Shown: positions 42,884-56,737, numbered from the stretch's first letter. The stretch: DNA of 64,000 bases from Actinomarinicola tropica (GCF_009650215.1 NZ_CP045851.1:2073001-2137000), one strand, 5' to 3'. Numbers and translations are program-made. Notes: generated by a model from the sequence alone, not told the origin.

Positions 42884-43627
42884 TCAGCCCGTCGCCGACC
42901 CGGCGTGGAAGTGGACGAGCACGGCCGCGCCCCAGCGATGCAGGTGGCCCATCGTCGTGTGGAGCAGCAGCAGCGCACCGACGAGCTCGAGCGACTCCTC
43001 GACCGCCGTGCCGAGCACGTAGCGATAGGTGTCGTCGCCGATCGTCGAGGCGGTGTGGGCGTTCAGTGCCTCGACCCCGACCGCACCTCCGAAGTAGGTG
43101 GCCGCCACGGCGACGAGACGCGCCCGGAGCCAGGGATCGAGCCGCAGGACGAACGGCGTGTAGGCCGCCACGACAGCCACGGCGAACGGGATCCCGACGG
43201 CCAACCAGTTGTAGCCACCGGAGAACCCGAAGATCTGGACGTCGACGACCGCAGCTGCGTACTCGTGGAACGTCGCCACCTCGTCCATCGAGAAGACGAG
43301 CACCAGAGCTGCGAGGACCGCCCACCGGCGACGGTCCGCGGTCGACGGCGCGGCCGAGGCCATGATCGCGAGCAGGGGCACCGACGCGAACAGGGCCACG
43401 GAGGAGAACCACGTCGGCAGGGACTGGTCGGTGTGCAGCTCGAACCGTGCGCCGAGGTCCGCGGCGTCGGTGACGACGTCCGACGTCAGCCGGATCACGC
43501 TCACGAGCGTCCCCGCCACCACCAGGGCGAGCGCGAAGCGTCCGAGCACACCGATCACGCGGTCGAGATCGATCACCACCCGGTGGGCCGGCGCGGCCGG
43601 CGTGGCGTCCGGCGACTGCGGTCGCAT
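42884..43627 (-). CDS. Hypothetical multi-pass membrane protein
   Basis: 247 residues from the ATG at 43627. Six or so hydrophobic segments, including FALALVVAGTLVSVI, WAVLAALVLVFSMDEVATFHE and LAVGIPFAVAVVAAYTPFVL. The motif FSMDEVATFHEY and the late VEESLELVGALLLLH give conserved acidic/His residues within helices, suggesting a metal- or proton-handling membrane enzyme, but no family name is assigned. It sits directly upstream of uvrC. Confidence 0.65.
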   Translation of the reverse strand: MRPQSPDATPAAPAHRVVIDLDRVIGVLGRFALALVVAGTLVSVIRLTSDVVTDAADLGARFELHTDQSLPTWFSSVALFASVPLLAIMASAAPSTADRRRWAVLAALVLVFSMDEVATFHEYAAAVVDVQIFGFSGGYNWLAVGIPFAVAVVAAYTPFVLRLDPWLRARLVAVAATYFGGAVGVEALNAHTASTIGDDTYRYVLGTAVEESLELVGALLLLHTTMGHLHRWGAAVLVHFHAGSATG

Positions 43628-43815
43628 CCACACCCATCGACGGCTGAAGCGCAGAGTCAAGCCATCGACGCCCTCAACGTGGACCCGCCTACACTCGAAC
43701 CCGAGCTGGCCTGGACTCCAGCACATCAGCTCCGTGACCGACATCCCCGTGGCGTGGCGACCAGGCTGCCCCCACCGGTCTCAAGCGGAGCTCCAAGGGG
43801 AAGGTTCCCGCCCAC

Positions 43816-44910
43816 ATGCTGCGAATCCAGAACCGCCTACCGGACCGCTACCTCGACGCGACGCCTGAGCACCTCGACGAGTGGATCGGCGCTGCGAAGG
43901 CGACGCTCGGCGACCGGGTGTTCGTCCTCGGCCACCACTACCAGCGCGACGAGGTCATGCGGTGGGCCGACGCCCGCGGCGACTCGTTCCGCCTCTCGGT
44001 GCTCGCCCAGGAGCGGCCCGAGGCCGACTACATCGTCTTCTGCGGCGTGCACTTCATGGCCGAGTCCGCCGACATCCTCACCGCCGACCACCAGCAGGTC
44101 GTCCTCCCCGATCTGAACGCCGGCTGCTCGATGGCCGACATGGCCGACATCGACGAGGTCACCGAGGCGTGGGAGTCCCTCGCCGACGTCGTCGACATCG
44201 AGCGGGTGGTCCCGATCACCTACATGAACTCCTCGGCCGCGCTCAAGGCGTTCGTGGGCGAGCACGGCGGCGCCGTGTGCACCTCCACCAACGCCAAGGC
44301 CGTGCTCGAGTGGGCTCTGGCCAAGGGCGACAAGGTCCTCTTCTTCCCCGACCAGCACCTCGGCCGCAACAGCGGCTACGCCATGGGCTACACCGAGGAC
44401 GACATGCGGGTGTGGAACCCGCGCCTCGAGCTCGGGGGCCTCACCGAGGCCGATTGCAAGGACGCCACGCTCCTGCTCTGGAAGGGGCACTGCTCGGTGC
44501 ACCAGCGGTTCCGTCCGGAGCACGTCGAGGCGTTCCGGGCCGAGCACCCGGACGGCATCGTCGTGGCGCACCCCGAGTGCGCCCGTGAGGTCTGCGAGCT
44601 CGCCGATCAGGTCGGTTCGACCGACTACATCATCCGAGCGATCGAGGCGGCGCCGCCCGGCTCGACGATCGCCGTCGGCACCGAGATCCACCTCGTCAAC
44701 CGGCTCAACGAGGAGACCCCGGACAAGACGGTCCTCTCCCTGGACCCTCTCGTCTGCCCGTGCTCGACGATGTTCCGCATCGACGCGCCGCACCTGGCGT
44801 GGGTGCTCGAGTCCCTCGTCGAGGGCCGGGTCGTCAACCAGATCACAGTCGACCCCGAGACGACGACGTGGGCCAAGGTGGCGCTCGAGCGAATGCTCGC
44901 CATCACCTAG
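43816..44910 (+). CDS. nadA: Quinolinate synthase A
   Basis: 364 residues. Condenses iminoaspartate with dihydroxyacetone phosphate to quinolinate for NAD synthesis. The 4Fe-4S cluster Cys lie in FCGVHFMAE, HPECARE and CPCSTMF, with substrate residues in GHHYQRDEV and TYMNSSAALKAF. nadB and nadC are not in this window, so the pathway is completed elsewhere. Stands alone between an unrelated membrane gene and the polysaccharide operon. Confidence 0.95.
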   Translation: MLRIQNRLPDRYLDATPEHLDEWIGAAKATLGDRVFVLGHHYQRDEVMRWADARGDSFRLSVLAQERPEADYIVFCGVHFMAESADILTADHQQVVLPDLNAGCSMADMADIDEVTEAWESLADVVDIERVVPITYMNSSAALKAFVGEHGGAVCTSTNAKAVLEWALAKGDKVLFFPDQHLGRNSGYAMGYTEDDMRVWNPRLELGGLTEADCKDATLLLWKGHCSVHQRFRPEHVEAFRAEHPDGIVVAHPECAREVCELADQVGSTDYIIRAIEAAPPGSTIAVGTEIHLVNRLNEETPDKTVLSLDPLVCPCSTMFRIDAPHLAWVLESLVEGRVVNQITVDPETTTWAKVALERMLAIT

Positions 44911-44922
44911 ATCGGCTCGATG

Positions 44923-45687
44923 TCAGCCACGTCCCTGCCGGCGGCCCGCGGCATCGGCCAGATCCTTCCTCGCGTACATCTGCGACCCTCCGGACGTCAT
45001 GAGGTGGACGTAGGCGTTAGATGCGAGGAGCTCCCTCACCGCAGCGCTACCGCCGAACTCGGTGTTGTTCTCGAAGCAGACCACGCCGAGGTCGAACCGA
45101 TCGAGGTCGATCGCCGCCAGGAGCAGCTCGTCGAGCCCTTCGACGTCGATGTTCAGGAGATCGACCCGGCCGTGTGCCTCCATCGCTCCATTCAGGAGGT
45201 CCGTGACGGCGATGGCCGGCACCGACTCACGTGTGAACGGCAGCCCGGTGCGCGCCGATTGCTCCACCGCGTCCTCGTGGGAGACGGTGTCGATCTCGGA
45301 CCAGAGGCGGGCGAACCGGTAGAAGTCGACCTCCGAGGTCGAGGAATCCGGGACCACGGCGCCGACGATTCCCGTGCACCCTCGACGGCGCTCGCACAAC
45401 CTGACCTTCTCCGGGTCCACGTCCACCACGACTCCACTCCAGCCGCGCTGCGACAGCAGGTGGGTGTTCGACAACCAGCGAGGGTGGAAGGCACCAATGT
45501 CGACGTAGACCCCAGCGCGGATCCCTGCGTTCTCGAAGAACGATGTCAGCACCAGGTCTTCGCCATATTGCGAGTAGGAACGCCGCGCAGGCACGAGGAA
45601 GCCGGCGGCGGCGCCGATCGAGCGCGACACTCGCGGCGGCATGGTCCTGAGGGTCGCACGTTCGATGAATCGGGTCACCTTCGACAT
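44923..45687 (-). CDS. FkbM-family methyltransferase
   Basis: 254 residues. SQYGEDLVLTSFF followed by YVDIGAFHPRWLSNTHLL (SAM motif I), GVVVDVDPEK, and LLNIDVEGLDELLLAAI are the usual FkbM features. These enzymes O-methylate sugars of surface polysaccharides or other glycosides. It is the last of four co-directed polysaccharide genes, 5 nt behind the flippase-like gene. Confidence 0.87.
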   Translation of the reverse strand: MSKVTRFIERATLRTMPPRVSRSIGAAAGFLVPARRSYSQYGEDLVLTSFFENAGIRAGVYVDIGAFHPRWLSNTHLLSQRGWSGVVVDVDPEKVRLCERRRGCTGIVGAVVPDSSTSEVDFYRFARLWSEIDTVSHEDAVEQSARTGLPFTRESVPAIAVTDLLNGAMEAHGRVDLLNIDVEGLDELLLAAIDLDRFDLGVVCFENNTEFGGSAAVRELLASNAYVHLMTSGGSQMYARKDLADAAGRRQGRG

Positions 45688-45692
45688 GGCCC

Positions 45693-46934
45693 TCAGCGTT
45701 CCACAGGAGACCGGGAGTCCGGACCCGGTGCAGCGTCACCTCGGACCCGGCCAAGTGCGCCAAACGACGCGACCAGCGTGGCGAACTCAACCCCCGCCAT
45801 GCCAAGGGCAGCGGACCTGGCTCCGCCATGTGCCGCGCCGAGCCCAGCTGCGATCACCAGAGCAGCACCCGAGCCGATCCGGAGCAGGAAGGCCGTGCCA
45901 GTTCGCTGGAGGGATCGAAGACCCAGGAACGGCGCCAGCGCGGCTGCAGCAGCGACGTGGTAGAGCCCGACAGCACCGATCAGCGGCTCGGCGGACACCC
46001 ACGCTGCTCCGAGCGCCGACTCCCCGAGTCGAGACGGCGCGAGCAGGACGAGGCCCAGCCAGGAGGAAGCGGCAACTGCCAGGACGACTGAGGTGCCCGC
46101 CACCGCCGAGCGCACCTGCGGCGCAGATCGCGCTGGCGCGCCGTAGAGAAACATCGGAGCTGCGGCGAGGGTCATGATCGTGACGGGGCCCATTGTGACC
46201 TGTGCAGCGCGGAACCCTCCGCCATCCTCCAGCCCGCTCGCAGCGATGACCACGACGAGCGCCAATGCCCGGAAGCCGGCACTTCCAGCCACGTCGCCCA
46301 ACAGCGGCCCCCAGGTGGGCCGGTCCTCGCGGAGCCACGTGCTCACGCCTCTGATCGCCGGTCGAACGCCGATGAGGACGATGACGGTCGCAGGGACGAG
46401 GCCGGCGAACCATGCGGCCAGCAGCAGCGTGGCGCCTCCCCCTGCCGCTTCCACAGCGACGAGGCCGACCACCGACACCGCTAGCCACGTCAGGTCCGAC
46501 GCGAACGCGAGGAAGGGACGCCCCTCGCCGAATCGCACGTAGCGGCCGGTGTCGTGGAGGAGCAACAGCGGCGCCCACAGTCCCGCCACCGCCACGGTCG
46601 TGCCGTGCGCCGGGATCAGTGCGGCTGCCACGAGCGTGAGCGCACCGAGCGCCACGCCGGTCGCCAGAGCGCCACCGAGCGCCACCGGAGACCGTCGCGG
46701 GTCTCGCCGGCCCCGCACCTCCGACAAGACGAGGAGCGCTTCGCCCCACGTGCCGCGTGCAACGACGATGCCGACCGGGATAAGCGTGAAGAGAAGAGCG
46801 ACGACGCCGAAGGACTCCGGGTCCAGCCACCGGCCGATGAGCGCCAGGCCGATCATGTTGGTGAGGCTCGACACGGCCTGATCGGCCAGACCCCATCCGA
46901 TCCGCTGGACCCTGCCCGACGTCGACGTCGTCAC
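45693..46934 (-). CDS. Wzx-type polysaccharide flippase-like membrane protein
   Basis: 413 residues from the GTG at 46934, which overlaps the glycosyltransferase stop (GTGA). About 12 hydrophobic helices; the N-terminus GRVQRIGWGLADQAVSSLTNMIGLALIGRWLDPESFG is the pattern of MATE/Wzx-type lipid-linked oligosaccharide exporters. It would move the repeat unit built by the sugar transferase and GT2 enzymes across the membrane. Alternative: another MOP-superfamily transporter. Confidence 0.78.
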   Translation of the reverse strand: MTTSTSGRVQRIGWGLADQAVSSLTNMIGLALIGRWLDPESFGVVALLFTLIPVGIVVARGTWGEALLVLSEVRGRRDPRRSPVALGGALATGVALGALTLVAAALIPAHGTTVAVAGLWAPLLLLHDTGRYVRFGEGRPFLAFASDLTWLAVSVVGLVAVEAAGGGATLLLAAWFAGLVPATVIVLIGVRPAIRGVSTWLREDRPTWGPLLGDVAGSAGFRALALVVVIAASGLEDGGGFRAAQVTMGPVTIMTLAAAPMFLYGAPARSAPQVRSAVAGTSVVLAVAASSWLGLVLLAPSRLGESALGAAWVSAEPLIGAVGLYHVAAAAALAPFLGLRSLQRTGTAFLLRIGSGAALVIAAGLGAAHGGARSAALGMAGVEFATLVASFGALGRVRGDAAPGPDSRSPVER

Positions 46935-47902
46935 CGGCGGGCACAGCCTCGGACGACGCCCACGAGCCACGCGCCGTCGGCCACCAACGTGGCGACCACG
47001 GCCACCGCGCGCTCTTGCCCGGACGCAGGCGACGAAGAACCGACCTCGTCCACGACGAGCAGCCCCGCAACCGCGAGTGCACCAGCGGGGGCCAACCCCT
47101 TGCGCCGCACGACAGCCACCAGCCCGACGCCCAGCAAGAGCGGACCCGCCAGCAGAAGGGCGTGGCGCGGCGCGAACGTCCCGCCGCTCCGCCAGATCGT
47201 TCCCTTGGCGCGACCGAAGGCCGCGTACTGACGAGCGAGGGCGCGCAGGGTCCGACGCGGGAGGTAGTCGGCGGTCAGCGTGGGGTCGAACCAGACCTGG
47301 AGGCCCTCAGCCCGCAGCGTCTGGTTCAGCCGGTAGTCCTGGTTCTGTGCCGGACGTACGGGCCAGCCGCCGACCCGCTCGAGGTCGCTCCGGCGGAAGG
47401 CGCCCATCCACACCGTGTCGACCGCGCCCGGCGTGTCGCTCCGGCGGTACCGCGCCAAGCCGGTCGTGTAGCGGTTGGAGAGAGCACGGACGATCCCTCG
47501 CTCCTCCAAGGTCGCACCGGGACGGGCCACAGGTCGCTGTCCCCCTCCGACCACGCCGATGCGTCGGTCGTCGAGGTGTTCCCTGCACCGACGCAGGTGA
47601 CCCGATGTGATGCGGGAGCGGGCGTCGACGCGGACGATCAGGCGACCCCGTGCCCGGCTCAGCCCCCGGTTCAGCGCCGTGGCGGCGGTGCGATCCGGGT
47701 TCTCGAGCACCTCGATGCCGAGCCCGTTCGCCGCGGCCTCCGCCCGGGCGGCCTCCACGGTTCCGTCGTCGCTCTCGCCGTCGACGAGGAGCACCTCGAA
47801 CTCCGAGCGAGCGACGTCCTGGGCGGCGATCGCGGCGATGCAGTCCCCGATGTCGGCAGCCTCGTTCCGGCAGGGGACGATGACCGTGATGTCCGGGGTC
47901 AT
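46931..47902 (-). CDS. Glycosyltransferase family 2
   Basis: 323 residues from the ATG at 47902. GT-A fold: DITVIVPCRNEAADIGDCI, acidic LLVDGESDDGT, VRVDARSRI (DxD-like) and QNQDYRLNQTLRAEG as acceptor/base region. Two C-terminal membrane helices (LLLAGPLLLGVGLVAVV and later) attach it to the membrane, as in succinoglycan-type enzymes. ATGA overlap with the upstream sugar transferase. Confidence 0.87.
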   Translation of the reverse strand: MTPDITVIVPCRNEAADIGDCIAAIAAQDVARSEFEVLLVDGESDDGTVEAARAEAAANGLGIEVLENPDRTAATALNRGLSRARGRLIVRVDARSRITSGHLRRCREHLDDRRIGVVGGGQRPVARPGATLEERGIVRALSNRYTTGLARYRRSDTPGAVDTVWMGAFRRSDLERVGGWPVRPAQNQDYRLNQTLRAEGLQVWFDPTLTADYLPRRTLRALARQYAAFGRAKGTIWRSGGTFAPRHALLLAGPLLLGVGLVAVVRRKGLAPAGALAVAGLLVVDEVGSSSPASGQERAVAVVATLVADGAWLVGVVRGCARR

Positions 47903-49221
47903 CGCCCACCGCCGGTTCCGAGGTGCCGGAGGGTGCGGCCCACGATCTGGGCATCGAGCGCCAGGCTCTGGTGGCGCAGGTAGAAGAACTCGTACTGGAG
48001 CTTCTGGAGCGCGTCCAGCGTGTCGCTCGCGTAGCCGTACTTCACCTGGGCCCACCCCGTCAGCCCGGGCCGCACCAGGTGGCGGACGCCGTAGAACGGC
48101 AGCTTCTCCTCGAGCTCGCGGACGTAGCGTGCCTGCTCGGGCCGCGGGCCGACGAGCGAGAGATCGCCACGGAGGATGTTGACGATCTGCGGCAGCTCGT
48201 CGATGTGGGAGCGGCGCAGCCACCCACCGAACGTCGTCACACGAGCATCGTCAACCGATGTCCACTCCCCCTGTGTCGTCCCTGGTCGCATCGTGCGGAA
48301 CTTGAGGATGGTGAACGGCTGTCCGCCCTTGCCGATCCGCTCCTGCCGGAACATCAATGGACCGCGGTTGGCGACGAGGTTGCCGACGAGCACGACCGGC
48401 GTGACGACGAGCAGCACGATCGTGCCGAACACGCCCGCGACGACATCGACCACCCGCTTCATGCGGGCATAGCGGGCACGGTGGAGCTCGCCGATGTCGA
48501 ACAGCAGGGAGACACGCTCCAGCTCGGTGAGCGGCAGCTTGCCGAGCCAGTCCTCGTAGAACATCGACAGGGTGCGCACACGCACGCCGCGTTCGTGGAC
48601 GTGCGCGGCCTGGGCCACGATGTCCACCTCGGCCTGGGCGGCGACGTCGAGGACCAGGACGTTCGCCCCGATGGCCTCGACGCGGGCCGCGAGCGGCGCC
48701 CCGCCCGATCGATCGAGAGCCTCGTCGACCAGCATGGCCGCCAGCAGCACCGCGGGACGCTCGACCGATCCGTGGAGGTCGCCCTGCAGCTGGAGCGCCT
48801 CGGCCCGCCCACCGACGAAGAGGACCCGATCACGGCTCGCGACCCGACGACGTCCCGACGCCCCCAGGAGCCCGAGTCCGGTCAGCACCGGGATCAGCAC
48901 GAGCGCCGAGCCGAACACGACGAACCGAGGGAGCAGCGCGTCGCCGAGCAGCAGCTGAGCGAGCGAGACGAACGCCACGCTGGCGCCGACGGCGACGACG
49001 GCAGCGACGATCGCCTGGCGACGCCCGTCGACCAACGAGGGCAGCCCCACGGCGTACGCCGACACCCAGGTCACGAGAGCCATCCCGATGGCCCAGATCA
49101 CGCGACTCGACGACGTGAAGTCGTAGGGGTCGGGCGCGACCCACGCAGCGTGGATCTTGCTGAGTGCGAAGATCACACCTGGGATGGCGACCGCCACGGC
49201 GAGCCGCGTCACGCGCATCAC
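47899..49221 (-). CDS. Polyprenyl-phosphate sugar-1-phosphate transferase (exopolysaccharide initiator)
   Basis: 440 residues. Four or so N-terminal helices, a CoA-binding-like middle (RRVASRDRVLFVGGRAEAL), then the catalytic Bac_transf domain: hydrophobic helix VVDVVAGVFGTIVLLVVTPVV, FRQERIGKGGQPFTILKFRTM, LRRSHIDELPQIVNILRGD and LVGPRPEQARYVRELE. It loads the first sugar phosphate onto undecaprenyl phosphate, starting the repeat unit. First gene of the four-gene polysaccharide operon. Confidence 0.9.
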   Translation of the reverse strand: MMRVTRLAVAVAIPGVIFALSKIHAAWVAPDPYDFTSSSRVIWAIGMALVTWVSAYAVGLPSLVDGRRQAIVAAVVAVGASVAFVSLAQLLLGDALLPRFVVFGSALVLIPVLTGLGLLGASGRRRVASRDRVLFVGGRAEALQLQGDLHGSVERPAVLLAAMLVDEALDRSGGAPLAARVEAIGANVLVLDVAAQAEVDIVAQAAHVHERGVRVRTLSMFYEDWLGKLPLTELERVSLLFDIGELHRARYARMKRVVDVVAGVFGTIVLLVVTPVVLVGNLVANRGPLMFRQERIGKGGQPFTILKFRTMRPGTTQGEWTSVDDARVTTFGGWLRRSHIDELPQIVNILRGDLSLVGPRPEQARYVRELEEKLPFYGVRHLVRPGLTGWAQVKYGYASDTLDALQKLQYEFFYLRHQSLALDAQIVGRTLRHLGTGGGR

Positions 49222-49317
49222 GACGTCACCTCGTCGCCGCCGACCAACACCTCAGCATGATGGCTCCATCGGCACGCGGCGAAGACGATCAAGCTGTTGT
49301 CGAGCGCGCTTGCCCCC

Positions 49318-52152
<2,835 letters not shown>

Positions 52153-52183
52153 CGGGTCAGGCTACCAACCGCGCCAACCCGAT

Positions 52184-52197
52184 CGAACGGATGTTCG
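52184..52197. promoter_or_regulatory. LexA (SOS) box upstream of uvrA
   Basis: CGAAC-GGAT-GTTCG, perfect to the consensus CGAAC-N4-GTTCG, in the 77-nt space upstream of uvrA. Damage-induced expression of uvrA is inferred. Confidence 0.78.
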
Positions 52198-52229
52198 TCA
52201 CACCTCAGATCGGCGGTGGCAGCGCCACA

Positions 52230-53942
52230 TCAGGGATCGGGACGGAGTCGGGTCACGGTCCAGTTCCCCCAGACGACCTCGGCCCGGTCGGCGTCGAACG
52301 CGCCCGTCGACGTGGTGTAGGCCCCGAGCTCCCCTGGCGTCACGACGAGTACCTCGTTCACGCCGACGTCAGCGGCCTCGTCGAAGAATTGGTCGAGGTC
52401 GTCGGGCGGCACGAACAGCCACCGAGCGTCGTCGAGGTGGTCCCAGGCGAGTCGGGGGACGAGCGCGGCCACCGAGACCAGGACCGGTCGATCGTCGTCC
52501 GACAGCACCGCGGCCGCATCGACCACCCCGGACACGACCGCGTCGGTGCGCTCGTGCGCCGCCTGCAGCGACGAGACGGCGACGAACCCGAGAGCGAGGG
52601 GGACGACGAGGAGCGCTCCGGCCACCAGCCGTCGCCCCTCGGGCGCCGTGCGCCGGACGAGATCCTGTGCCGCGATGACGATCGACGGCGCCACGAGAGC
52701 GAGGCCGAGCGCGAAGTACCGGCCACCCCACTCCGCCGTCCCGCCACGTTCGTACTGGGTGGCCAGAACGCCGAGCGCGTAGAGCGCAGCGGTGGCGAGC
52801 AGCACGCGCTGTGCGGGATCGGCCACGAGGCTGCGCCACGACGCGAACACGAGCACGAGCAGGGGGAAGGCCACGAGGAGTCCCGGGACCACCGAGGTCG
52901 GGGCAGATGCTGCTCCGCCCACCGCGAGCACCGCCGCGGCCCCGGCCAGGATCCGGATCCGACCTGGATCCGGCGCTGCAGCACGCGACAGCAGCGCGAG
53001 CACGAGCAGCACGACAGGCACCGCGAGCAGCAGGGCGGAACCGATGCCGATCTCACCCGAGACAGGACGCAGCCAGGTGTTGACGAGGCCGTTGACCCGA
53101 CTGGTGAGCAGGTTCCCCTGCGAGCGGATGACGAACACCTCGACCCCGTCCGCGCCGAGGACCCACTGGCTGAGTCGCCCGTCGAGCACGTAGGCCCCGA
53201 CGGATCCCACAGCGGCCGCTGCACCGACGACGACCCGACGGGCGACGGCGACATCACCCCGGCCGAGCACCACCGCGACGGCGAGCGCAGGACCGAGGAA
53301 GATCGCCTCCGTGCGCCACAGCGTGGCGAGGCCCAGCGCACCGGCCGCGAGCAGCGTCGGCATCAAGGGACGTGACGACTCCACGGCCCGGAGAGCCGCG
53401 ATCACACCCCACACGACCGCCGCCGCAGCCAGCGAGTGCGCGATGACCAGGTAGGCGTCGAACAAGAGAGGCGATCCCACGCCGATCAGCCACAAGGTCG
53501 GGACCTCGGCGGCGGGACGCATCGAACGCGCCAGGACGGCCGCACCCACTGCCGTCACGATCGTCCCGAGGACGGATGCCACCACCATGCCGGTGGTCCC
53601 AGCCACGTCCCGGAACGGCAGCATCGTGATCGGGTACGACGGATGCTTGACGTAGGAGGCCGCACCATCCTCCACCACGACGGGGAACTCGAGCGGGAAC
53701 CACTCCCCCGTGGGGTCGACCTCCGGGAGCGGGTGCGGGCGGATCCAGGTCCCCTCATCGGCCAGGACCTCCACCTGGGCGATCACCGCGCCTTCGTCGG
53801 CGCTGTAGGACACGGTCGGATCGACGACGAGCATGCCGACCCCGAGGACCAGGGCCAGGGCCAGGACGTGCACAGCCAGTTGGGCCCGACGCACGAAGCG
53901 CCGCTGTCCGGGATCCGGATGTGAGGTGGTGGTCGCCGTCAC
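52230..53942 (-). CDS. Membrane glycosyltransferase-like protein (GT-C type)
   Basis: 570 residues with about 11 hydrophobic helices. The large first loop after helix 1 starts [20 protein letters not shown], placing acidic residues where GT-C enzymes (ArnT/PMT-like) hold their catalytic Asp. The C-terminal ~100 residues are soluble ([19 protein letters not shown]). Probably uses a polyprenyl-linked sugar in envelope glycan assembly. It lies between uvrB and uvrA, on the same strand, with spacers of 46 and 77 nt. Confidence 0.72.
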   Translation of the reverse strand: MTATTTSHPDPGQRRFVRRAQLAVHVLALALVLGVGMLVVDPTVSYSADEGAVIAQVEVLADEGTWIRPHPLPEVDPTGEWFPLEFPVVVEDGAASYVKHPSYPITMLPFRDVAGTTGMVVASVLGTIVTAVGAAVLARSMRPAAEVPTLWLIGVGSPLLFDAYLVIAHSLAAAAVVWGVIAALRAVESSRPLMPTLLAAGALGLATLWRTEAIFLGPALAVAVVLGRGDVAVARRVVVGAAAAVGSVGAYVLDGRLSQWVLGADGVEVFVIRSQGNLLTSRVNGLVNTWLRPVSGEIGIGSALLLAVPVVLLVLALLSRAAAPDPGRIRILAGAAAVLAVGGAASAPTSVVPGLLVAFPLLVLVFASWRSLVADPAQRVLLATAALYALGVLATQYERGGTAEWGGRYFALGLALVAPSIVIAAQDLVRRTAPEGRRLVAGALLVVPLALGFVAVSSLQAAHERTDAVVSGVVDAAAVLSDDDRPVLVSVAALVPRLAWDHLDDARWLFVPPDDLDQFFDEAADVGVNEVLVVTPGELGAYTTSTGAFDADRAEVVWGNWTVTRLRPDP

Positions 53943-53988
53943 CCGCTTCTGATCGGCAGCGTCGCCCGATCGTCAAGCGGCCTGTCGG

Positions 53989-56013
53989 TCACACCACCTC
54001 CCTCAGCTCGCGCTTGAGCTCCTTGATCTCGTCGCGCAGCCGCGCCGCGTACTCGAACCGCAAGTCGGCGGAGGCCTCCTGCATCTCCTCCTCCAGGGTG
54101 CGGATGAGCCGCTCGAGCTCCTCGTGCGGCAGGTCGGCGAGCTCGGAGCGGACCTTCTCGGCCTCGCCCGGGCGGCGCCGGCGGCGGTCCTTGTCGGGCA
54201 CCGGGGCGGACTCCGCCGGCCGCAGGTAGGCGAGGATGTCGGTGACCGCCTTGCGGATGGTCTGCGGATCGATCCCGTGCTCCTGGTTGTAGGCCGTCTG
54301 CACCGCCCGCCGACGGTTCGTCTCCGAGATGGCCCGCTGCATGGAGTCGGTGATCGTGTCGGCGTACATGATCACCTGGCCGTCGACGTTGCGGGCGGCG
54401 CGCCCGATCGTCTGGATGAGCGACGTCTCGGAGCGTAGGAAACCCTCCTTGTCGGCGTCGAGGATGGTCACGAGGGAGACCTCGGGCAGGTCGAGGCCCT
54501 CACGGAGGAGGTTGATGCCGACGAGCACGTCGAACTCGCCGAGGCGAAGGTCCCGGAGGATCTCGATGCGCTGGATCGTGTCGACCTCGCTGTGGAGGTA
54601 CCGGACACGCACGCCGAGCTCCAGGAGGTAGTCGGTGAGGTCCTCGGCCATCTTCTTGGTGAGCGTGGTGACGAGCACGCGGCCGTCGGAGGCGATGACC
54701 CGGTTGATGTTGTCGATGAGGTCGTCGATCTGACCCTTGGTGGGCTTGACCACGACCTCGGGGTCGACCAGGCCCGTCGGGCGGACGATCTGCTCCACCA
54801 CCTGGGTGGAGTGCTCCAGCTCGTAGGGGCCGGGCGTGGCGGAGAGGAAGACGCACTGGCCGATGCGGGTGATGAACTCCTCGAACCGCAGCGGGCGGTT
54901 GTCGGCGGCCGACGGCAGGCGGAAACCGTGCTCGATGAGGGTGGACTTGCGGCTGCGGTCGCCCTCGTACTGGCCGTGGAGCTGAGGGACGGTGACGTGG
55001 CTCTCGTCGAGGACGACGAGGAAGTCCTTCGGGAAGAAGTCGAGCAACGTGTGCGGCGGCTCGCCGGGTGAGCGGCCGTCGATCGGGGCCGAGTAGTTCT
55101 CGATGCCGTTGCAGAAGCCGACCTCCTGCATCATCTCGAGGTCGTACTGGGTGCGCATGCGCAGCCGCTGGGCCTCGAGGAGCTTGCCCTCGCGCTCGAA
55201 CTGGGCGAGCCGCTCCTGGAGCTCGGCCTCGATGCGGACGATGGCGCGCTGCATGCGCTCCTCCCCCGCCACGTAGTGGGTGGCCGGGAAGACGATGAGC
55301 TCGTCGAGGGTGCCGACGCGCTCGCCGGTGAGCGGGTCGACGACGGTGATGGCCTCGACCTCGTCGCCGAACAGCTCGACCCGGACCGCCGTCTCCTCGT
55401 AGGCGGGGTGGATCTCGATCGTGTCGCCACGCACGCGGAACTTGCCGCGCACCAGGTTCATGTCGTTGCGCTCGTACTGCATGTCGACGAGCTGGCGGAG
55501 GATCGACCGCTGGTCGTGCTCCTCCCCCACCCGCACCACGAGCAGCTTGTCGCGGTACTCCTCGGGGGAGCCGAGGCCGTAGATGCACGACACCGAGGCC
55601 ACGACGATGACGTCGCGCCGGGTGAGCAGCGCCGAGGTGGCCGAGTGGCGCAGGCGGTCGATCTCGTCGTTCACCGACGAGTCCTTCTCGATGTACGTGT
55701 CGCTCGAGGGCATGTAGGCCTCGGGCTGGTAGTAGTCGTAGTAGCTGACGAAGTACTCGACCCGGTTCTCGGGGAAGAACTCCCGGAACTCGCTCGCCAG
55801 CTGGGCCGCCAGCGACTTGTTGGGCGCGATGACGAGCGTGGGCCGTTGCACCTGCTCGATGGTCCAGGCGATCGTCGCGCTCTTGCCCGACCCGGTGATG
55901 CCGAGGAGCGTCTGGAACCGCTGCCCGGTGTTGACGCCCTCGGCCAGCTGCTCGATGGCCTTGGGCTGGTCGCCGGCGGGTTCGAACTCGGACACCATCT
56001 TGAACGGGGGCAC
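53989..56013 (-). CDS. uvrB: Excinuclease ABC subunit B
   Basis: 674 residues, complete. Walker [14 protein letters not shown], beta-hairpin region [23 protein letters not shown], DExx [14 protein letters not shown], motif [14 protein letters not shown] and the C-terminal UVR motif ([20 protein letters not shown]) that binds UvrC. No CGAAC-N4-GTTCG box is seen in the 30 nt before its start, unlike uvrA and uvrC; it may be read from the coaE promoter. Confidence 0.97.
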   Translation of the reverse strand: MPPFKMVSEFEPAGDQPKAIEQLAEGVNTGQRFQTLLGITGSGKSATIAWTIEQVQRPTLVIAPNKSLAAQLASEFREFFPENRVEYFVSYYDYYQPEAYMPSSDTYIEKDSSVNDEIDRLRHSATSALLTRRDVIVVASVSCIYGLGSPEEYRDKLLVVRVGEEHDQRSILRQLVDMQYERNDMNLVRGKFRVRGDTIEIHPAYEETAVRVELFGDEVEAITVVDPLTGERVGTLDELIVFPATHYVAGEERMQRAIVRIEAELQERLAQFEREGKLLEAQRLRMRTQYDLEMMQEVGFCNGIENYSAPIDGRSPGEPPHTLLDFFPKDFLVVLDESHVTVPQLHGQYEGDRSRKSTLIEHGFRLPSAADNRPLRFEEFITRIGQCVFLSATPGPYELEHSTQVVEQIVRPTGLVDPEVVVKPTKGQIDDLIDNINRVIASDGRVLVTTLTKKMAEDLTDYLLELGVRVRYLHSEVDTIQRIEILRDLRLGEFDVLVGINLLREGLDLPEVSLVTILDADKEGFLRSETSLIQTIGRAARNVDGQVIMYADTITDSMQRAISETNRRRAVQTAYNQEHGIDPQTIRKAVTDILAYLRPAESAPVPDKDRRRRRPGEAEKVRSELADLPHEELERLIRTLEEEMQEASADLRFEYAARLRDEIKELKRELREVV

Positions 56014-56043
56014 GGCCCGATCGTACCGAGGGGCTGTGACAGC

Positions 56044-56649
56044 TCAGCCGGGGGTGGGCTGCTCCAACGCGGTGAGCCACTCCCAGCACCGCGCCACCTC
56101 GGCGTCGAGCTGCGCCAGGTCGCCGCCGTTGTCGACCACGAAGTCGGCGAGCGCCCGCCGCTCCTCCCGGCTGATCTGCGCGGCGATCCGGGCCCGGGCG
56201 TCGGCCTCGGAGAACCCTCGGTGGCGCACCAGGCGCTCGACGGCGATGTCGACCGGCGTGTCGACGACGATCACGTGGCCCAGGCCGTCGCGACGCTCGT
56301 TGAGCAGCGGGATGTCCATCACGACCACGCGATCGGTGCCGGCGTGCTCGCCGATGCGCCGGGCCATCTCGGCGTTGACCAAGGGGTGCACGAGAGCGTT
56401 CAGATCCGTGCGGGCCGCCTCGTCGTTGAACACGATGTCGGCGACCGCCTGGCGGTCCAGGTGCCCGTCGTGGGTGAGGATCCCGTCACCGAAGCGCTCG
56501 ACCATGGCGTCGAGCACGGCACCGCCCGGTTCCTGCAGCTCGCGGACGATGGCATCGGCGTCGACGAGCACCGCGCCGCGCGCGACGAGCCGCTCGGCCA
56601 CCGACGACTTGCCCGACCCGATGCCTCCGGTCAGCCCGACCACCAACAT
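56044..56649 (-). CDS. coaE: Dephospho-CoA kinase
   Basis: 201 residues. Last step of coenzyme A synthesis. P-loop LTGGIGSGKSSVAERL, DADAIVRELQEPGG, HPLVNAEMARRI, and the lid VDTPVDIAVERLVRHRGFSEADARARI. It lies 30 nt upstream of uvrB on the same strand, a pairing common in actinobacteria (coaE-uvrB). Confidence 0.95.
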   Translation of the reverse strand: MLVVGLTGGIGSGKSSVAERLVARGAVLVDADAIVRELQEPGGAVLDAMVERFGDGILTHDGHLDRQAVADIVFNDEAARTDLNALVHPLVNAEMARRIGEHAGTDRVVVMDIPLLNERRDGLGHVIVVDTPVDIAVERLVRHRGFSEADARARIAAQISREERRALADFVVDNGGDLAQLDAEVARCWEWLTALEQPTPG

Positions 56650-56737
56650 GACGTGCGAAGCTACCAGTCACGCATCAGCGAGCTGCCGTTCAAGTCTGCT
56701 TGACACCTGCCGATCAGAGAGGAGGCGGAGTACCCCG